From NCBI GenBank assembly GCA_005773095.1, contig SXHT01000221.1:1-20610 (forward strand): 20,610 bases of DNA, given 5' to 3'. The notes below the pieces were generated by a model, which worked only from the letters and a program-made list of their open reading frames with translations, ran no database searches and was not told the origin of the DNA. Shown in pieces: positions 6,980-14,785 of the stretch (positions are counted from its first letter, which is position 1; every line of letters begins with the position of its first letter). The translations under genes were made by a program, and so were the position numbers. This stretch comes from Planctomycetaceae bacterium. GTDB taxonomy: Bacteria; Planctomycetota; Planctomycetia; Pirellulales; PALSA-1355.

Positions 6980-9139
6980 ATGAGCATTGTCTCGCTACGC
7001 TATCGCAACGAGCAAACCCGGATTCGCTGGTTGTTGGGCCTGTTCTTTTTGGCCCTGGCCGCAGCCTGGTTGGCAGCCTCGTGCGCTATTGCCGACGACA
7101 ACCTCGTCCAACCCAATGACTACGTGATCGTCTCGGACGAAGCTGAAGAAAGTGGCGGCGAGGATCGCCATGCGCCTGCAGACGATCCACCCGGCGATTC
7201 CTCCGCGGACGAGGAACCGGCGCCCAAGCCGGAAACGCCGTCCGAACTTCCCGCCGAGGAAGACGGCGCCACCCAAGAGTCCGAAGGCGATGATTTCTCC
7301 GCGGATGGCAAGTCCAAGACCGATCGGGAGGAGACAGGCGAAGAATCGACCGCCGAGGAAGTAGCGCCCATCCATGAACCCGGATCCGACGTGCCGCCGC
7401 CCGTCGATGCCGACGCAGAAGCGGAGGCCGGCTCTGTCAATCACGATGCGGCGACCGCGCGACCGGCGGTCGAAGGCGCGAGCTTCAAGGGGGTGGTGCC
7501 CGGCATCACCACGGTGGACGAGCTGGAAAAAGCCTGGGGACCGGCAACGCAGGTGCGCAAGGATGGAACGGGAACTCAGCATGTCCACCACATGAAACCG
7601 TTTAAGGACGTGGTGGCCACGGTCGTGGACGGCAAAGTTGACACCATCGTCTTGCGCCTCGAAAAGCTGGTCGAGCCGTCGGTGCTCGTCGGGCAGCTCA
7701 ACCTCGAAGACGTCGAGCCGGCCACCATCTTCAACGCCAAGGGGCAGATGCTGGGCATGGCATTTCCCGAGCGCGGCGTGCTGTTCGGCTTCGCGCCGGG
7801 CACTCCCGTGCAAGTGGCCCAAATTGTGATCGAGCCAATTAACGCGCAGCCGTTTGTCACCCGGGCGGAAAAGAACTGGCAAAAGCGTCCGGCGGAGGCG
7901 TTGCTGGATCTGGAATACGCAATCGAAATCGATCCGGATTACGACCGGGCCCACGCGATCCAAGCAAACGTGTTCTGCGAACTGGGACAGTTCGACAAGG
8001 CACTCGCGTCGAGCGAGCGGGCGCTGGCCCTTTCGCCGAATGACGCGGAGCATCGCCTGACGCACGCCAAGATCCTGCTCCATCAGCAGGATTTCAAGCA
8101 GGCGGCAGCGGTGGCTGAGAAGCTCGCCGGCGAGGAAAAGATTCCGGCGCTCGTCCGCGCTCATGCTCAGATGGTGTGGGGTGACGCGTTGGCGCTGGGA
8201 CAATCTCGCGCGTTCGATCAAGCCATCCAACATCATACTCTTGCGATCAGGTTTGCCGAACAGACTTCCAAGAAGACCGCCGGTCCGGTTCGTCGCGCGG
8301 CCCGAGAACTTCTCATGGATGCCCATCTGGCGATTGCCCACGACATCGCCTGGGGCAACTGGCAGCAGAAGCCCAAAGTGGTGCCCAAGTGGATCGATCG
8401 GGCGACTGCCTTTTGCGACAGCGTCATCAAGAAAGACCTGGCCGGCGAGGCGCTTCGCCTGCGCGTGTACCAGCAAACGCTGCATGCCTTCGCGGGCACC
8501 AAGGGCGCGCCGGATCTGACCGAGACGATCGACGCCATGAACGCACTTGGCCGCGCGCTGATGGCCGACGAGCCGAGCAGCTCGCGCCGACAGATGCTCG
8601 CCTGGCAGCTCGGCGAAGCCATGGCCAGCGCCATGCTCATCGCGCAAAACCAGAGCAATCCCGATGCAGCCACGCAATTTGGTCAGCAAGCCCTGGCATA
8701 CTTCGAACAGTCAGGCAAAGTCGGTGAAAGCTGGCCAGGCCGCGATCAGACGGTGGGCAAGGTTTACTATCGCCTGGGTGTTGTTCAGGCGATCGATAAG
8801 GAGGAGCATCGCAAGGCGGTTGCCTGGTACGACAAAGCCGTTCCACTCTTGGAAGCGTCGGCGCCGCCATCCGCCGCGGGCGAGGGGGGCCGACTGGGAG
8901 AAATGTTTGTGAGCATGGCCGTCTCCTACTGGGAATCCAGCAAGCGTGACGAAGCCGTCCGACTGACGCAACAGGGCGCCAAGCTGATGGAAGTCGCGGT
9001 GGCCGATCAGGCGTTTTCGAAAGATGCCCTGGCGGTCCCCTATGGCAACCTCTCGAGCATGCACGCTAAACTGGGCAACTCAAAACAGTCGAAGCAATTC
9101 GCCGAAATGGCTGCCAAAACGGGCAATCTGCTTCGGTAG
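6980..9139 (+). CDS. Exported acidic-linker protein with C-terminal TPR repeats
   Basis: A 719-residue protein. The start at 6980 is set by a strong AAGGAGG Shine-Dalgarno at 6965-6971 and by the signal peptide it yields: a basic N terminus, hydrophobic core WLLGLFFLALAAAWLAA and a likely signal peptidase I site after A38 (CAIA/DD). Residues 40-165 are an acidic low-complexity stretch rich in Glu, Asp, Pro and Ser, probably disordered. Residues 167-285 form a compact domain starting FKGVVPGITTVDELEKAWGPA, whose GIT-x-DEL-x-WGP opening recalls BamE/SmpA-type domains (tentative). From about residue 290 the rest is TPR-like helical repeats (AEALLDLEYAIEIDPDYDRA, FDKALASSERALALSPNDA). TPR proteins act as scaffolds, here probably in the periplasm. 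The PAP2 gene follows after 16 bases. Function unknown. Confidence 0.85.
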   Translation: MSIVSLRYRNEQTRIRWLLGLFFLALAAAWLAASCAIADDNLVQPNDYVIVSDEAEESGGEDRHAPADDPPGDSSADEEPAPKPETPSELPAEEDGATQESEGDDFSADGKSKTDREETGEESTAEEVAPIHEPGSDVPPPVDADAEAEAGSVNHDAATARPAVEGASFKGVVPGITTVDELEKAWGPATQVRKDGTGTQHVHHMKPFKDVVATVVDGKVDTIVLRLEKLVEPSVLVGQLNLEDVEPATIFNAKGQMLGMAFPERGVLFGFAPGTPVQVAQIVIEPINAQPFVTRAEKNWQKRPAEALLDLEYAIEIDPDYDRAHAIQANVFCELGQFDKALASSERALALSPNDAEHRLTHAKILLHQQDFKQAAAVAEKLAGEEKIPALVRAHAQMVWGDALALGQSRAFDQAIQHHTLAIRFAEQTSKKTAGPVRRAARELLMDAHLAIAHDIAWGNWQQKPKVVPKWIDRATAFCDSVIKKDLAGEALRLRVYQQTLHAFAGTKGAPDLTETIDAMNALGRALMADEPSSSRRQMLAWQLGEAMASAMLIAQNQSNPDAATQFGQQALAYFEQSGKVGESWPGRDQTVGKVYYRLGVVQAIDKEEHRKAVAWYDKAVPLLEASAPPSAAGEGGRLGEMFVSMAVSYWESSKRDEAVRLTQQGAKLMEVAVADQAFSKDALAVPYGNLSSMHAKLGNSKQSKQFAEMAAKTGNLLR

Positions 9140-9155
9140 CGGGTTTCATGGAATC

Positions 9156-9923
9156 ATGTCAAAGCATGCTGCACCGCCGTCGGGAGGACCGCCAGACTCG
9201 CGGCAACGGCAGCGCTTTCGTCAGTTGATTGACTGGATTGGCTCGCATGAACTGAGCGTTCAAATTGCCTTTCTGGTGATCGTAGCGGCAATCTGGGGGT
9301 TCGTGAAAATCGCTGACGAAGTCGCCGAGGGGGATACCGCGAAGTTTGATACGTGGGCCGTGCAAGCCATGCGACGTCCCGGCAATCTCGCAGAGCCGAT
9401 TGGTCCTTTATGGCTGGCCGAAGTCGGGCGCGATCTGACGGCTCTGGGCGGCGTCGCATGCTTGTCGCTGCTGACCACCGCCGTGGTTGGCTGGCTGTGG
9501 TTGCGAAACAGGTACCGAGCGGCGATTCTTGTTCTCGTGGCCACGTTGGGTGGACTCGCCGTCAGCTCATTTCTCAAGTGGTTCTTCGAGCGGCCGCGGC
9601 CCGCTGTGGTGCCGCATCTCGCCAGGGTCTACACCAGCTCTTTTCCCAGCGGTCACTCGATGCTTGCTGCGACGGTGTTTCTCACGCTCGGCGCGCTCTT
9701 GGCAAGCTTCGTAGAAGAGCGTCGCCTGAAAGCGTACTTTCTATTCGTCGCCGTGGTGCTCACGATCTTGATCGGCATCAGCCGCGTCTATTTGGGAGTC
9801 CACTATCCAACCGACGTGTTGGCGGGTTGGACCGCGGGAATGGCCTGGGCCGTCGCCTGCTGGCTCGTCGCCCGACTGCTTCAACGCCGCGGCGCCGTTG
9901 AAAAAGATGCCAGCCAAAGATAA
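9156..9923 (+). CDS. PAP2-family membrane phosphatase
   Basis: A 255-residue membrane protein with all three signature motifs of the type 2 phosphatidic acid phosphatase family: KxxxxxxRP at K141 to P149 (KWFFERPRP), PSGH at 164-167, and SRxxxxxHxxxD at S209, R210, H216 and D220. H216 is the expected nucleophile and H167 the general acid. Five or six hydrophobic segments surround the motifs, so the active site should face the outside of the membrane. Family members dephosphorylate lipid phosphates such as undecaprenyl pyrophosphate or phosphatidic acid; which one is not decided by sequence. The ATG at 9156 is the first in-frame start after the TPR gene stop, and the longer frame upstream overlaps that gene. 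Probably co-transcribed with the TPR gene. Confidence 0.9.
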   Translation: MSKHAAPPSGGPPDSRQRQRFRQLIDWIGSHELSVQIAFLVIVAAIWGFVKIADEVAEGDTAKFDTWAVQAMRRPGNLAEPIGPLWLAEVGRDLTALGGVACLSLLTTAVVGWLWLRNRYRAAILVLVATLGGLAVSSFLKWFFERPRPAVVPHLARVYTSSFPSGHSMLAATVFLTLGALLASFVEERRLKAYFLFVAVVLTILIGISRVYLGVHYPTDVLAGWTAGMAWAVACWLVARLLQRRGAVEKDASQR

Positions 9924-9999
9924 CCACCACGTGCATTGGCCGGCGGGTTCCGGTTAGAATCGACCACTTCCATTTTCGCCTTCGTGCGGATGGTGGCCG

Positions 10000-11199
10000 A
10001 TGCCTGAGACTCCTGCTGTGCTTCCCTCTCCGCCGCTGCGGGTGCAGTCGATCGACGCGTACCGCGGCCTGGTCAGGTTCTTGATGATGGCCGAGGTGCT
10101 GCACCTGCCGGCCGTAGCCGAATCGTTTCCGGATCGTGCGGTATGGCGATGGATTGGGCTTGGCACATCGCATGTCGATTGGGGCGGCTGCTCGCTGCAC
10201 GATTTGATTCAGCCGTCGTTTTCGTTTTTGGTGGGTGTCGCGCTGCCGTATTCGCTGGCCAGCCGGCTGGCGCGTGGGCAGTCGCTGGGTTGGATGTCAC
10301 TGCACGCCGCCTGGCGCGCCGTAATTCTCGTGTGTTTGGGAATCTTTTTGCGCTCGATCGGCCAACCGCAGACCAACTTCATCTTCACCGACACGCTTTC
10401 ACAGATCGGCCTTGGTTACTTGCCCCTATTTCTGCTGGGACTTTGCGGCGGGCGATGGCAGTGGGTGGGGCTGGTGACCATCCTGATAGCTTATTGGACT
10501 GCGTTCGCACTCTACCCACTGCCGCCGGCCAACTTCGATTACACGGCGGTGGGCGTTCCCGCCACGTGGCCTTGCCATGCCGAGGGCTTCGCCGCACACT
10601 GGAATAAGAACTCAAATCTGGGCTGGGCGTTTGATGTCTGGTTTCTGAACCTGTTTCCCAGGGCCGAGCGATTCGCGTTTAATCTCGGCGGATATCTGAC
10701 GCTCAGCTTTATACCCACACTAGCCACAATGATTCTGGGGCTGATCGCCGGAGGTTGGCTGCGCGACGAAAGCCCGCCTGTGCGAAAGAGAGGCCGCTTC
10801 ATCCTGATGGGAATCGCAAGTCTGGCGCTCGGTCTGGCGATCGATCGGCTCGGCTTATGCCCCAGCGTGAAGCGAATCTGGACGCCGTCCTGGGTGCTGG
10901 TCAGCGGCGGTTGGTGCTTCCTGCTGTTGGCGGCCTTCCATGGAGTGGTGGATGTATTGGGCTGGAGAGCCTGGTCGTTCCCGCTACGTGTGATCGGGGC
11001 TAACTCCATTGTGGCCTACGCGATGGCCGATCCCTTTGAGCATTTCGTGATCGGCTCTTTCCACACACACGTTGGCGAACGACCGTTTGGAGTGTTGGGC
11101 GAAACCTACGAACCGCTGCTTACGGGTGCGACGGTGCTGCTGGTGTATTGGTTGATCCTGTATTGGCTGTATCGCAAGAAGATCTTTGTTAGGATCTGA
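10000..11199 (+). CDS. DUF5009 / heparan-glucosaminide N-acetyltransferase-like membrane protein
   Basis: A 399-residue, roughly ten-TM protein. The N-terminal RVQSIDAYRGL segment (residues 14-24), followed by a membrane segment ending DLIQPSFSFLVGVALPYSL, is the signature of the DUF5009/HGSNAT-like acyltransferases, which move an acetyl group from cytoplasmic acetyl-CoA to an amino sugar across the membrane. The C-terminal GANSIVAYAMADPFEHFV region also matches this family. The ATG at 10000 has a GGTGG stretch just upstream. It lies 76 bases after the PAP2 gene on the same strand, and a GC-rich double hairpin follows its stop. A role in sugar acetylation of an envelope or imported glycan is inferred from the family only. 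Confidence 0.82.
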   Translation: MPETPAVLPSPPLRVQSIDAYRGLVRFLMMAEVLHLPAVAESFPDRAVWRWIGLGTSHVDWGGCSLHDLIQPSFSFLVGVALPYSLASRLARGQSLGWMSLHAAWRAVILVCLGIFLRSIGQPQTNFIFTDTLSQIGLGYLPLFLLGLCGGRWQWVGLVTILIAYWTAFALYPLPPANFDYTAVGVPATWPCHAEGFAAHWNKNSNLGWAFDVWFLNLFPRAERFAFNLGGYLTLSFIPTLATMILGLIAGGWLRDESPPVRKRGRFILMGIASLALGLAIDRLGLCPSVKRIWTPSWVLVSGGWCFLLLAAFHGVVDVLGWRAWSFPLRVIGANSIVAYAMADPFEHFVIGSFHTHVGERPFGVLGETYEPLLTGATVLLVYWLILYWLYRKKIFVRI

Positions 11200-11217
11200 T
11201 GCCAGTTCGGCAACCTG

Positions 11218-11284
11218 GTAGGGCCGGCTTTGCCGGCCGTGGATGGTAAAGTCACGCGAATCCGGCCGGCACAGCCGGCCCTAC
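11218..11284. repeat. GC-rich double-hairpin REP-like element
   Basis: Two inverted arms of 21 bp, at 11218-11238 and 11264-11284, differing at one base and separated by 25 bp. Each arm is itself a hairpin (GGCCGGC, 3-base loop, GCCGGCC). This nested design is typical of REP/BIME-type intergenic repeats. It begins 18 bases after the acetyltransferase-like gene and ends 30 bases before the toxin-antitoxin promoter, so it may insulate the two by blocking transcription or protecting the mRNA 3' end. No T-tract is present. Confidence 0.7.
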
Positions 11285-11314
11285 CGCGGATAACTGATTG
11301 GCCGTGGGCTAGGG

Positions 11315-11344
11315 TTGACAAATATGGATACATAATCGTATACT
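11315..11344 (+). promoter_or_regulatory. Near-consensus sigma70-type promoter of the toxin-antitoxin pair
   Basis: TTGACA at 11315-11320, an 18-base spacer and TATACT at 11339-11344, 26 bases before the antitoxin ATG. The stretch 11319-11345 is strikingly AT-rich in a GC-rich window. It contains ATAC-N6-GTAT and GTATAC dyads overlapping the -10 box, a plausible operator for the RHH antitoxin (inference). Confidence 0.7.
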
Positions 11345-11370
11345 ACCAGTGCTCGATTAAGGTGTTTTCC

Positions 11371-11682
11371 ATGCCCAGTGAAACCGTTCGCATTAAACCC
11401 GGCACTCACACAAAGCTGAAGGAGCTGGCCGAGCAAGTCGGCGCTTCGATGCCCGAAATTCTGGAACGCGCCGTGGAAGCCTATCAGCGGCAGCAGTTCC
11501 TCAAAGGCCTGGCCGAGGACTACGCACGACTACGAAGCGACCCTAAGGCATGGGCGGTCGAACTTGCCGAGCGCAAAACCTGGGATGCAACGCTCGCCGA
11601 TGGCCTGGAGAATGAATCCGATGAAAGACCCCGCAAGAGGCGAGGTGTGGTACGCCGATCTCAATCCCGTTCGCGGACGTGA
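11371..11682 (+). CDS. Ribbon-helix-helix antitoxin of a MazF-type toxin-antitoxin pair
   Basis: A 103-residue protein. The N-terminal ETVRIKPGTHTKLKELAEQVGASMPEILERAVEAYQRQ has the beta-strand, helix, helix layout of a ribbon-helix-helix DNA-binding domain. The middle (FLKGLAEDYARLRSDPKAWAVELAERKTWDATLADGL) matches the toxin-binding region of antitoxins paired with MazF/PemK. It should bind and neutralise the toxin and repress its own promoter at 11315-11344. The ATG at 11371 follows that promoter closely. The last 20 or so residues form a very basic Arg/Ser-rich tail, read in a second frame over the start of the toxin gene. The resulting 62-bp overlap is longer than usual for such pairs, so the tail may have come from loss of an earlier stop. 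Confidence 0.85.
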   Translation: MPSETVRIKPGTHTKLKELAEQVGASMPEILERAVEAYQRQQFLKGLAEDYARLRSDPKAWAVELAERKTWDATLADGLENESDERPRKRRGVVRRSQSRSRT

Positions 11683-11962
11683 ACAAGCCGGACATCGGCC
11701 TGTGCTGGTCGTGTCTTCGAACCTGTTCAACGAGAGTCCCGCCGAACTGGTGATCGTACTGCCGATCACTTCGAAGAAAAACAATATTCGCTCACATGTG
11801 CCGATAACGCCGCCGGCGGGAGGGCTGAAGTCGCTCAGCTACATCAAGTGCGAGGACGTTCGCAGCATTGCCAAGGAACGACTTACGAAGCGCCTTGGTT
11901 GGGCGAAGGCTCCGACGATGGCAGAGGTGGAGAGTCGCTTACGATACTTGATGGAACTCTAA
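11621..11962 (+). CDS. mazF: MazF/PemK-type endoribonuclease toxin
   Basis: A 113-residue toxin of the CcdB/PemK fold. RGEVWYADLNPVRG at the N terminus, then GREQAGHRPVLVVS and LPITSKKNN, are the family motifs; R26 and T50 correspond to the catalytic Arg and Thr of MazF enzymes, which cleave single-stranded mRNA. The length is normal for the family. Two nearby ATGs exist, at 11612 and 11621. I chose 11621 because the GGAG at 11607-11610 is 10 bases upstream and homologues begin just before the RGEVW segment; the other start would add three residues. The gene overlaps the antitoxin gene by 62 bp in another frame. Palindromic element copy 3 follows 28 bases after the stop. Confidence 0.9.
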   Translation: MKDPARGEVWYADLNPVRGREQAGHRPVLVVSSNLFNESPAELVIVLPITSKKNNIRSHVPITPPAGGLKSLSYIKCEDVRSIAKERLTKRLGWAKAPTMAEVESRLRYLMEL

Positions 11963-11990
11963 GCCGCGTTATCAGTTTCTGTAGGGCAAC

Positions 11991-12127
11991 GTAACCGTTC
12001 AGGGGCCGGGGACTGGCTCATTTTCCCGACGAATTCGCGAGAGGCGCATCGTTCTGTCAGGAGGTTATCCAACGTGGTTCCCGGGAAAATGTGCCTGTCC
12101 CCCCTCTCTTGGCCCGTGAACGGTTAC
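11991..12127 (+). mobile_element. Palindromic MITE-like element, copy 3
   Basis: 137 bp, same orientation as copy 1. The right end (GGCCCGTGAACGGTTAC) is perfect and the left end has one change (GTAACCGTTCAGGGGCC). Inner arms and most of the centre match copy 1. Flanking octamers AGGGCAAC (11983-11990) and TGGCCAAC (12128-12135) agree at 6 of 8 positions, a likely decayed target duplication. It lies between the convergent 3' ends of the toxin gene and the MMPL gene, where its hairpin could separate the two transcripts. Confidence 0.85.
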
Positions 12128-12156
12128 TGGCCAACCACCTGAAACCAGCCGCATCG

Positions 12157-14508
12157 CTACGAGCCACTACCCGCGGCAGCGGGTGTACCCGCTTGCCAGC
12201 GATTCTCGACTCGGGCGCGGACGCGTTCAAGTAGCGACAGGAACGCCGGCACTAATAGCGGTCGCACGATGCAGGTATCGAGCAACACGCCCAACGACAG
12301 TGCGAATCCCAGTTCCAACATCGCCCGCAGGCTGCCGGTCATCATCGAAATGAAGGTGCCAGCCATGATCACGCCGCAACTGGTAATAATACCGCCTGTG
12401 CGCGCGGTTGCCTGTTGCAAGCCGGCCAGCGGACCGAGGCGGCGTTGCTCTTCGAGCACGCGGGTCAGCAGATAGATGTTGTAGTCCTCGCCGACCGCCA
12501 CCAGGATCACGAACAAAAAGATCGGGACTTTCCAGTCGAGACCATGAAACGAATCACCAAACCACCAGCTAAAGACAAGCTGCGTGATGCCGGCGGTGAC
12601 ATAGTAACTCAGCAGCACCGAGGCGATCAGGTAGATGCTGACCACCGGCTTCCGCAAAATCACAATCAGTACCGCGAGCACGGCCACCGTAACTAAGCGC
12701 TGGATCAGCAACTGATCGCTTTCGGTGACGAGTTGCAGGTCGCGAATGCCGACCGTGGTGCCGATCATTGCGAACCGCGCGCCGTGCCACGCCGAATGGG
12801 CATCGCCGCTGAGCGCTTCCAGCGTCGCATCGATGCGATTGAGCAAATCCACCGCCGCGGGCGAGAACGGCTCGTCGTTAAAGACCACGTCGAATCGCGC
12901 CACGCTCCCATTCAGTTCGGCAACCTGTGTGACGAATGCCGCCTGCGTGATGCGGTGTTTCCGAGCAGCCAGCTTGCGCAGCCCCTGAGGGCTAAACGGC
13001 TGGAAAAACCCGGGACGATTGCCCAGCGGTTCGGCGATGCTGCGCACGCTTTCGACGCCCGGTAGTTCGTAAAGCTGCCTGGTCAGCCGGGCAATCTGTT
13101 GCTCCCCCTGGCGACGGTCAAACCTGCTGCCCCGCTGGAATGCCAGGACCGTGATCGGATTCAAATTGCCGGCGGCAAAATGACGCCTGGCGAGTTCGGT
13201 GCCGCGCACGCTGGCGCACGAGGGATCAAGTTCATTAAGAAAGTCGTAGGTCACATGCACGTCCCGCCCCAGCCAGGCAAACGGAACGAGCACAAGCAGG
13301 CTGGTCGCCAGCACGAAGCCCGGATGAGCGACGACGAACTCGCTGGTCGTTTGCCAGAATCCGCCGGTAAGTGCATGCCGCGACCTTCGATTCGGCGAAG
13401 GGGCGGCAAACGGCCAGAAGATTGCCGCGCCAGTCGCGCGCAGCATCGCCGGAGCAAAGGTCAGGCAGGCCAGCAACGTCACCGACAAACAGAGCGCGAT
13501 CGCGGGACCGCTGTTGCGGAACTTACCGAAATCGGCGAAGAACATCATGCCAAGACCCAGAATCGTGGTCGCCGCGCTGCCAACGAGCGCCTCACCCACA
13601 TGCCCCAGTGCCGCCGCCACCGCGAGCCCGCTTGCCAGACCCCGCTCCAATTCCTCCTTGTACCGCGCGATCAGGAACAGACAACAATCGGTGCCCGAGC
13701 CGAACAGAATCACCACGATAAAGATCTTGGTCGTCGTGAAGACCTTGAAATTCCACCAGTCGAATCCCGGCAGTTGTCCCAGTTGCGTCAACAGCGCCAG
13801 CAGGTTGGTTGCAACCGACAACGAAAGGCCGATCGTCACCAGCGGCACCATTACCAACAGCGGCGCTCGATAGACGGCCAGCAAGATCACGATCACCAGC
13901 ACCACGGTCGTCAGCTCGGTGTTGTTGATGCTCTCGGCTGCCGAACGCAGCATGTCGCCGCCGACCGCCGCGCCGCCCGTGAGCCCGACGCGCAATCCCT
14001 CGGGCATGTCGCCGTTGAATCTGGCATCGGCCAGCACCTGGTCCACGCGTTTCAGAACGCGGATATTGTCGGTCGCCATGAATTCGTTGCGAAGCGAGAG
14101 CAAAATGACCGTTGCCTGCCCGGCCGCCGACGGTTTGCTTGTCAGATTGGCGCCGACAACGTCCGTATTTCGCGTCCACAACTCGACGACGCCCAGCTCC
14201 TTCGCGAGCGGCTCGAAGACTTCGGCAAGATTGTCGGCCCATGCAAGATCGCTGGACGACAGCTTGCCGCGAGGTCGCTCGATGACGATCGCGAGTTCAC
14301 TCTTCGAAAGGTTGTCGGGAAACGCCCGACTCAAGAGCAACTGGCCTTCGACGCTCGGCATGGACGCGGGCAGATAGGCCAGATCGCCGTCGTGCGTGAC
14401 ATCTTCCCAGCGCGGCGCAGCGCGATTCAGACCGACGGCAATCAGCACCCAGAGGGCGATCACCCACGGCCACCGCCGCGCCACGAAATCGCCCAGCCAT
14501 CCGTACAT
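12157..14508 (-). CDS. MMPL/RND-family membrane transporter
   Basis: A 783-residue protein with the duplicated RND layout: one TM helix, a large extracytoplasmic domain, five TM helices, then the same again, giving about 12 helices. The first repeat has VILFGSGTDCCLFLIARYKEE (near residue 273) and the second VILVAVGEDYNIYLLTRVLEE (near 674). These are the TM4 and TM10 proton-relay motifs, with Asp-Tyr intact in the second and Asp-Cys in the first. Family members use the proton gradient to export lipids, glycolipids or hopanoids; the substrate is unknown here. The ATG at 14508 (MYGWLGDFVARR) is chosen over a GTG two codons upstream because a GGAG lies 9 bases before it. The gene stands alone, convergent with the toxin-antitoxin pair. 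Confidence 0.9.
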   Translation of the reverse strand: MYGWLGDFVARRWPWVIALWVLIAVGLNRAAPRWEDVTHDGDLAYLPASMPSVEGQLLLSRAFPDNLSKSELAIVIERPRGKLSSSDLAWADNLAEVFEPLAKELGVVELWTRNTDVVGANLTSKPSAAGQATVILLSLRNEFMATDNIRVLKRVDQVLADARFNGDMPEGLRVGLTGGAAVGGDMLRSAAESINNTELTTVVLVIVILLAVYRAPLLVMVPLVTIGLSLSVATNLLALLTQLGQLPGFDWWNFKVFTTTKIFIVVILFGSGTDCCLFLIARYKEELERGLASGLAVAAALGHVGEALVGSAATTILGLGMMFFADFGKFRNSGPAIALCLSVTLLACLTFAPAMLRATGAAIFWPFAAPSPNRRSRHALTGGFWQTTSEFVVAHPGFVLATSLLVLVPFAWLGRDVHVTYDFLNELDPSCASVRGTELARRHFAAGNLNPITVLAFQRGSRFDRRQGEQQIARLTRQLYELPGVESVRSIAEPLGNRPGFFQPFSPQGLRKLAARKHRITQAAFVTQVAELNGSVARFDVVFNDEPFSPAAVDLLNRIDATLEALSGDAHSAWHGARFAMIGTTVGIRDLQLVTESDQLLIQRLVTVAVLAVLIVILRKPVVSIYLIASVLLSYYVTAGITQLVFSWWFGDSFHGLDWKVPIFLFVILVAVGEDYNIYLLTRVLEEQRRLGPLAGLQQATARTGGIITSCGVIMAGTFISMMTGSLRAMLELGFALSLGVLLDTCIVRPLLVPAFLSLLERVRARVENRWQAGTPAAAGSGS

Positions 14509-14533
14509 GGGCACGGTCTCCGCTCACGCAGCC

Positions 14534-14578
14534 GCGGCTCCCCGAGCCGCGATTGACAATTTGCGTGCGACACGCAAA
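14534..14578. repeat. Two adjacent small hairpins upstream of the MMPL gene
   Basis: GCGGCT-CCCCG-AGCCGC at 14534-14550 and TTTGCGTG-CGA-CACGCAAA at 14560-14578, both perfect stems. They lie in the leader of the minus-strand MMPL gene and downstream of the NadD-fusion gene on the same strand. They could be an attenuator or weak terminator; no clear T-tract follows on either strand. In the rest of 14579-14785 I see only short GATTG/CAATC repeats. Confidence 0.4.
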
Positions 14579-14785
14579 CGATCGAAATGATAGGACCTTC
14601 AAGCAATCGCGAATAGATCGATTGAAAGATTGTCCGGTCGGTTGATTGGGTCGATCAATCGTCACACCACCGAGACAATCTCGAATGGCGACGGATTCTC
14701 CCGCGATTCTCAATCGAGCGGCCAGTCGTTGCCCCACGGGAACGAGTTCCGCGGCGGAAGTCCCCTGATCGGCATTGACGCGGTG

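Noticed and set aside
6995..8689. 564-codon open frame on the minus strand, antisense to the TPR gene
   Set aside because: Arg/Gly/His-rich translation without domains, fully covered by a plus-strand gene with a strong Shine-Dalgarno, signal peptide and TPR repeats. Long antisense frames are expected in high-GC DNA.
11371..11962. Toxin-antitoxin pair considered as part of a defence island
   Set aside because: No restriction, retron, CBASS or similar genes nearby; neighbours are envelope and transport genes.
3121..12127. Repeated ~136-bp units considered as a CRISPR array or phage att sites
   Set aside because: The copies are thousands of bases apart, in both orientations, palindromic and with own flanking duplications; no cas or integrase genes are present.
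13099..14556. 485-codon open frame on the plus strand, antisense to the MMPL gene
   Set aside because: Gln/Arg/His-rich composition typical of an antisense shadow. The opposite strand encodes a clear 12-TM transporter.
14553..14582. TTGACA at 14553 on the plus strand considered as a promoter
   Set aside because: No acceptable -10 box 16-18 bases downstream and no plus-strand gene follows; the spacer is a hairpin.
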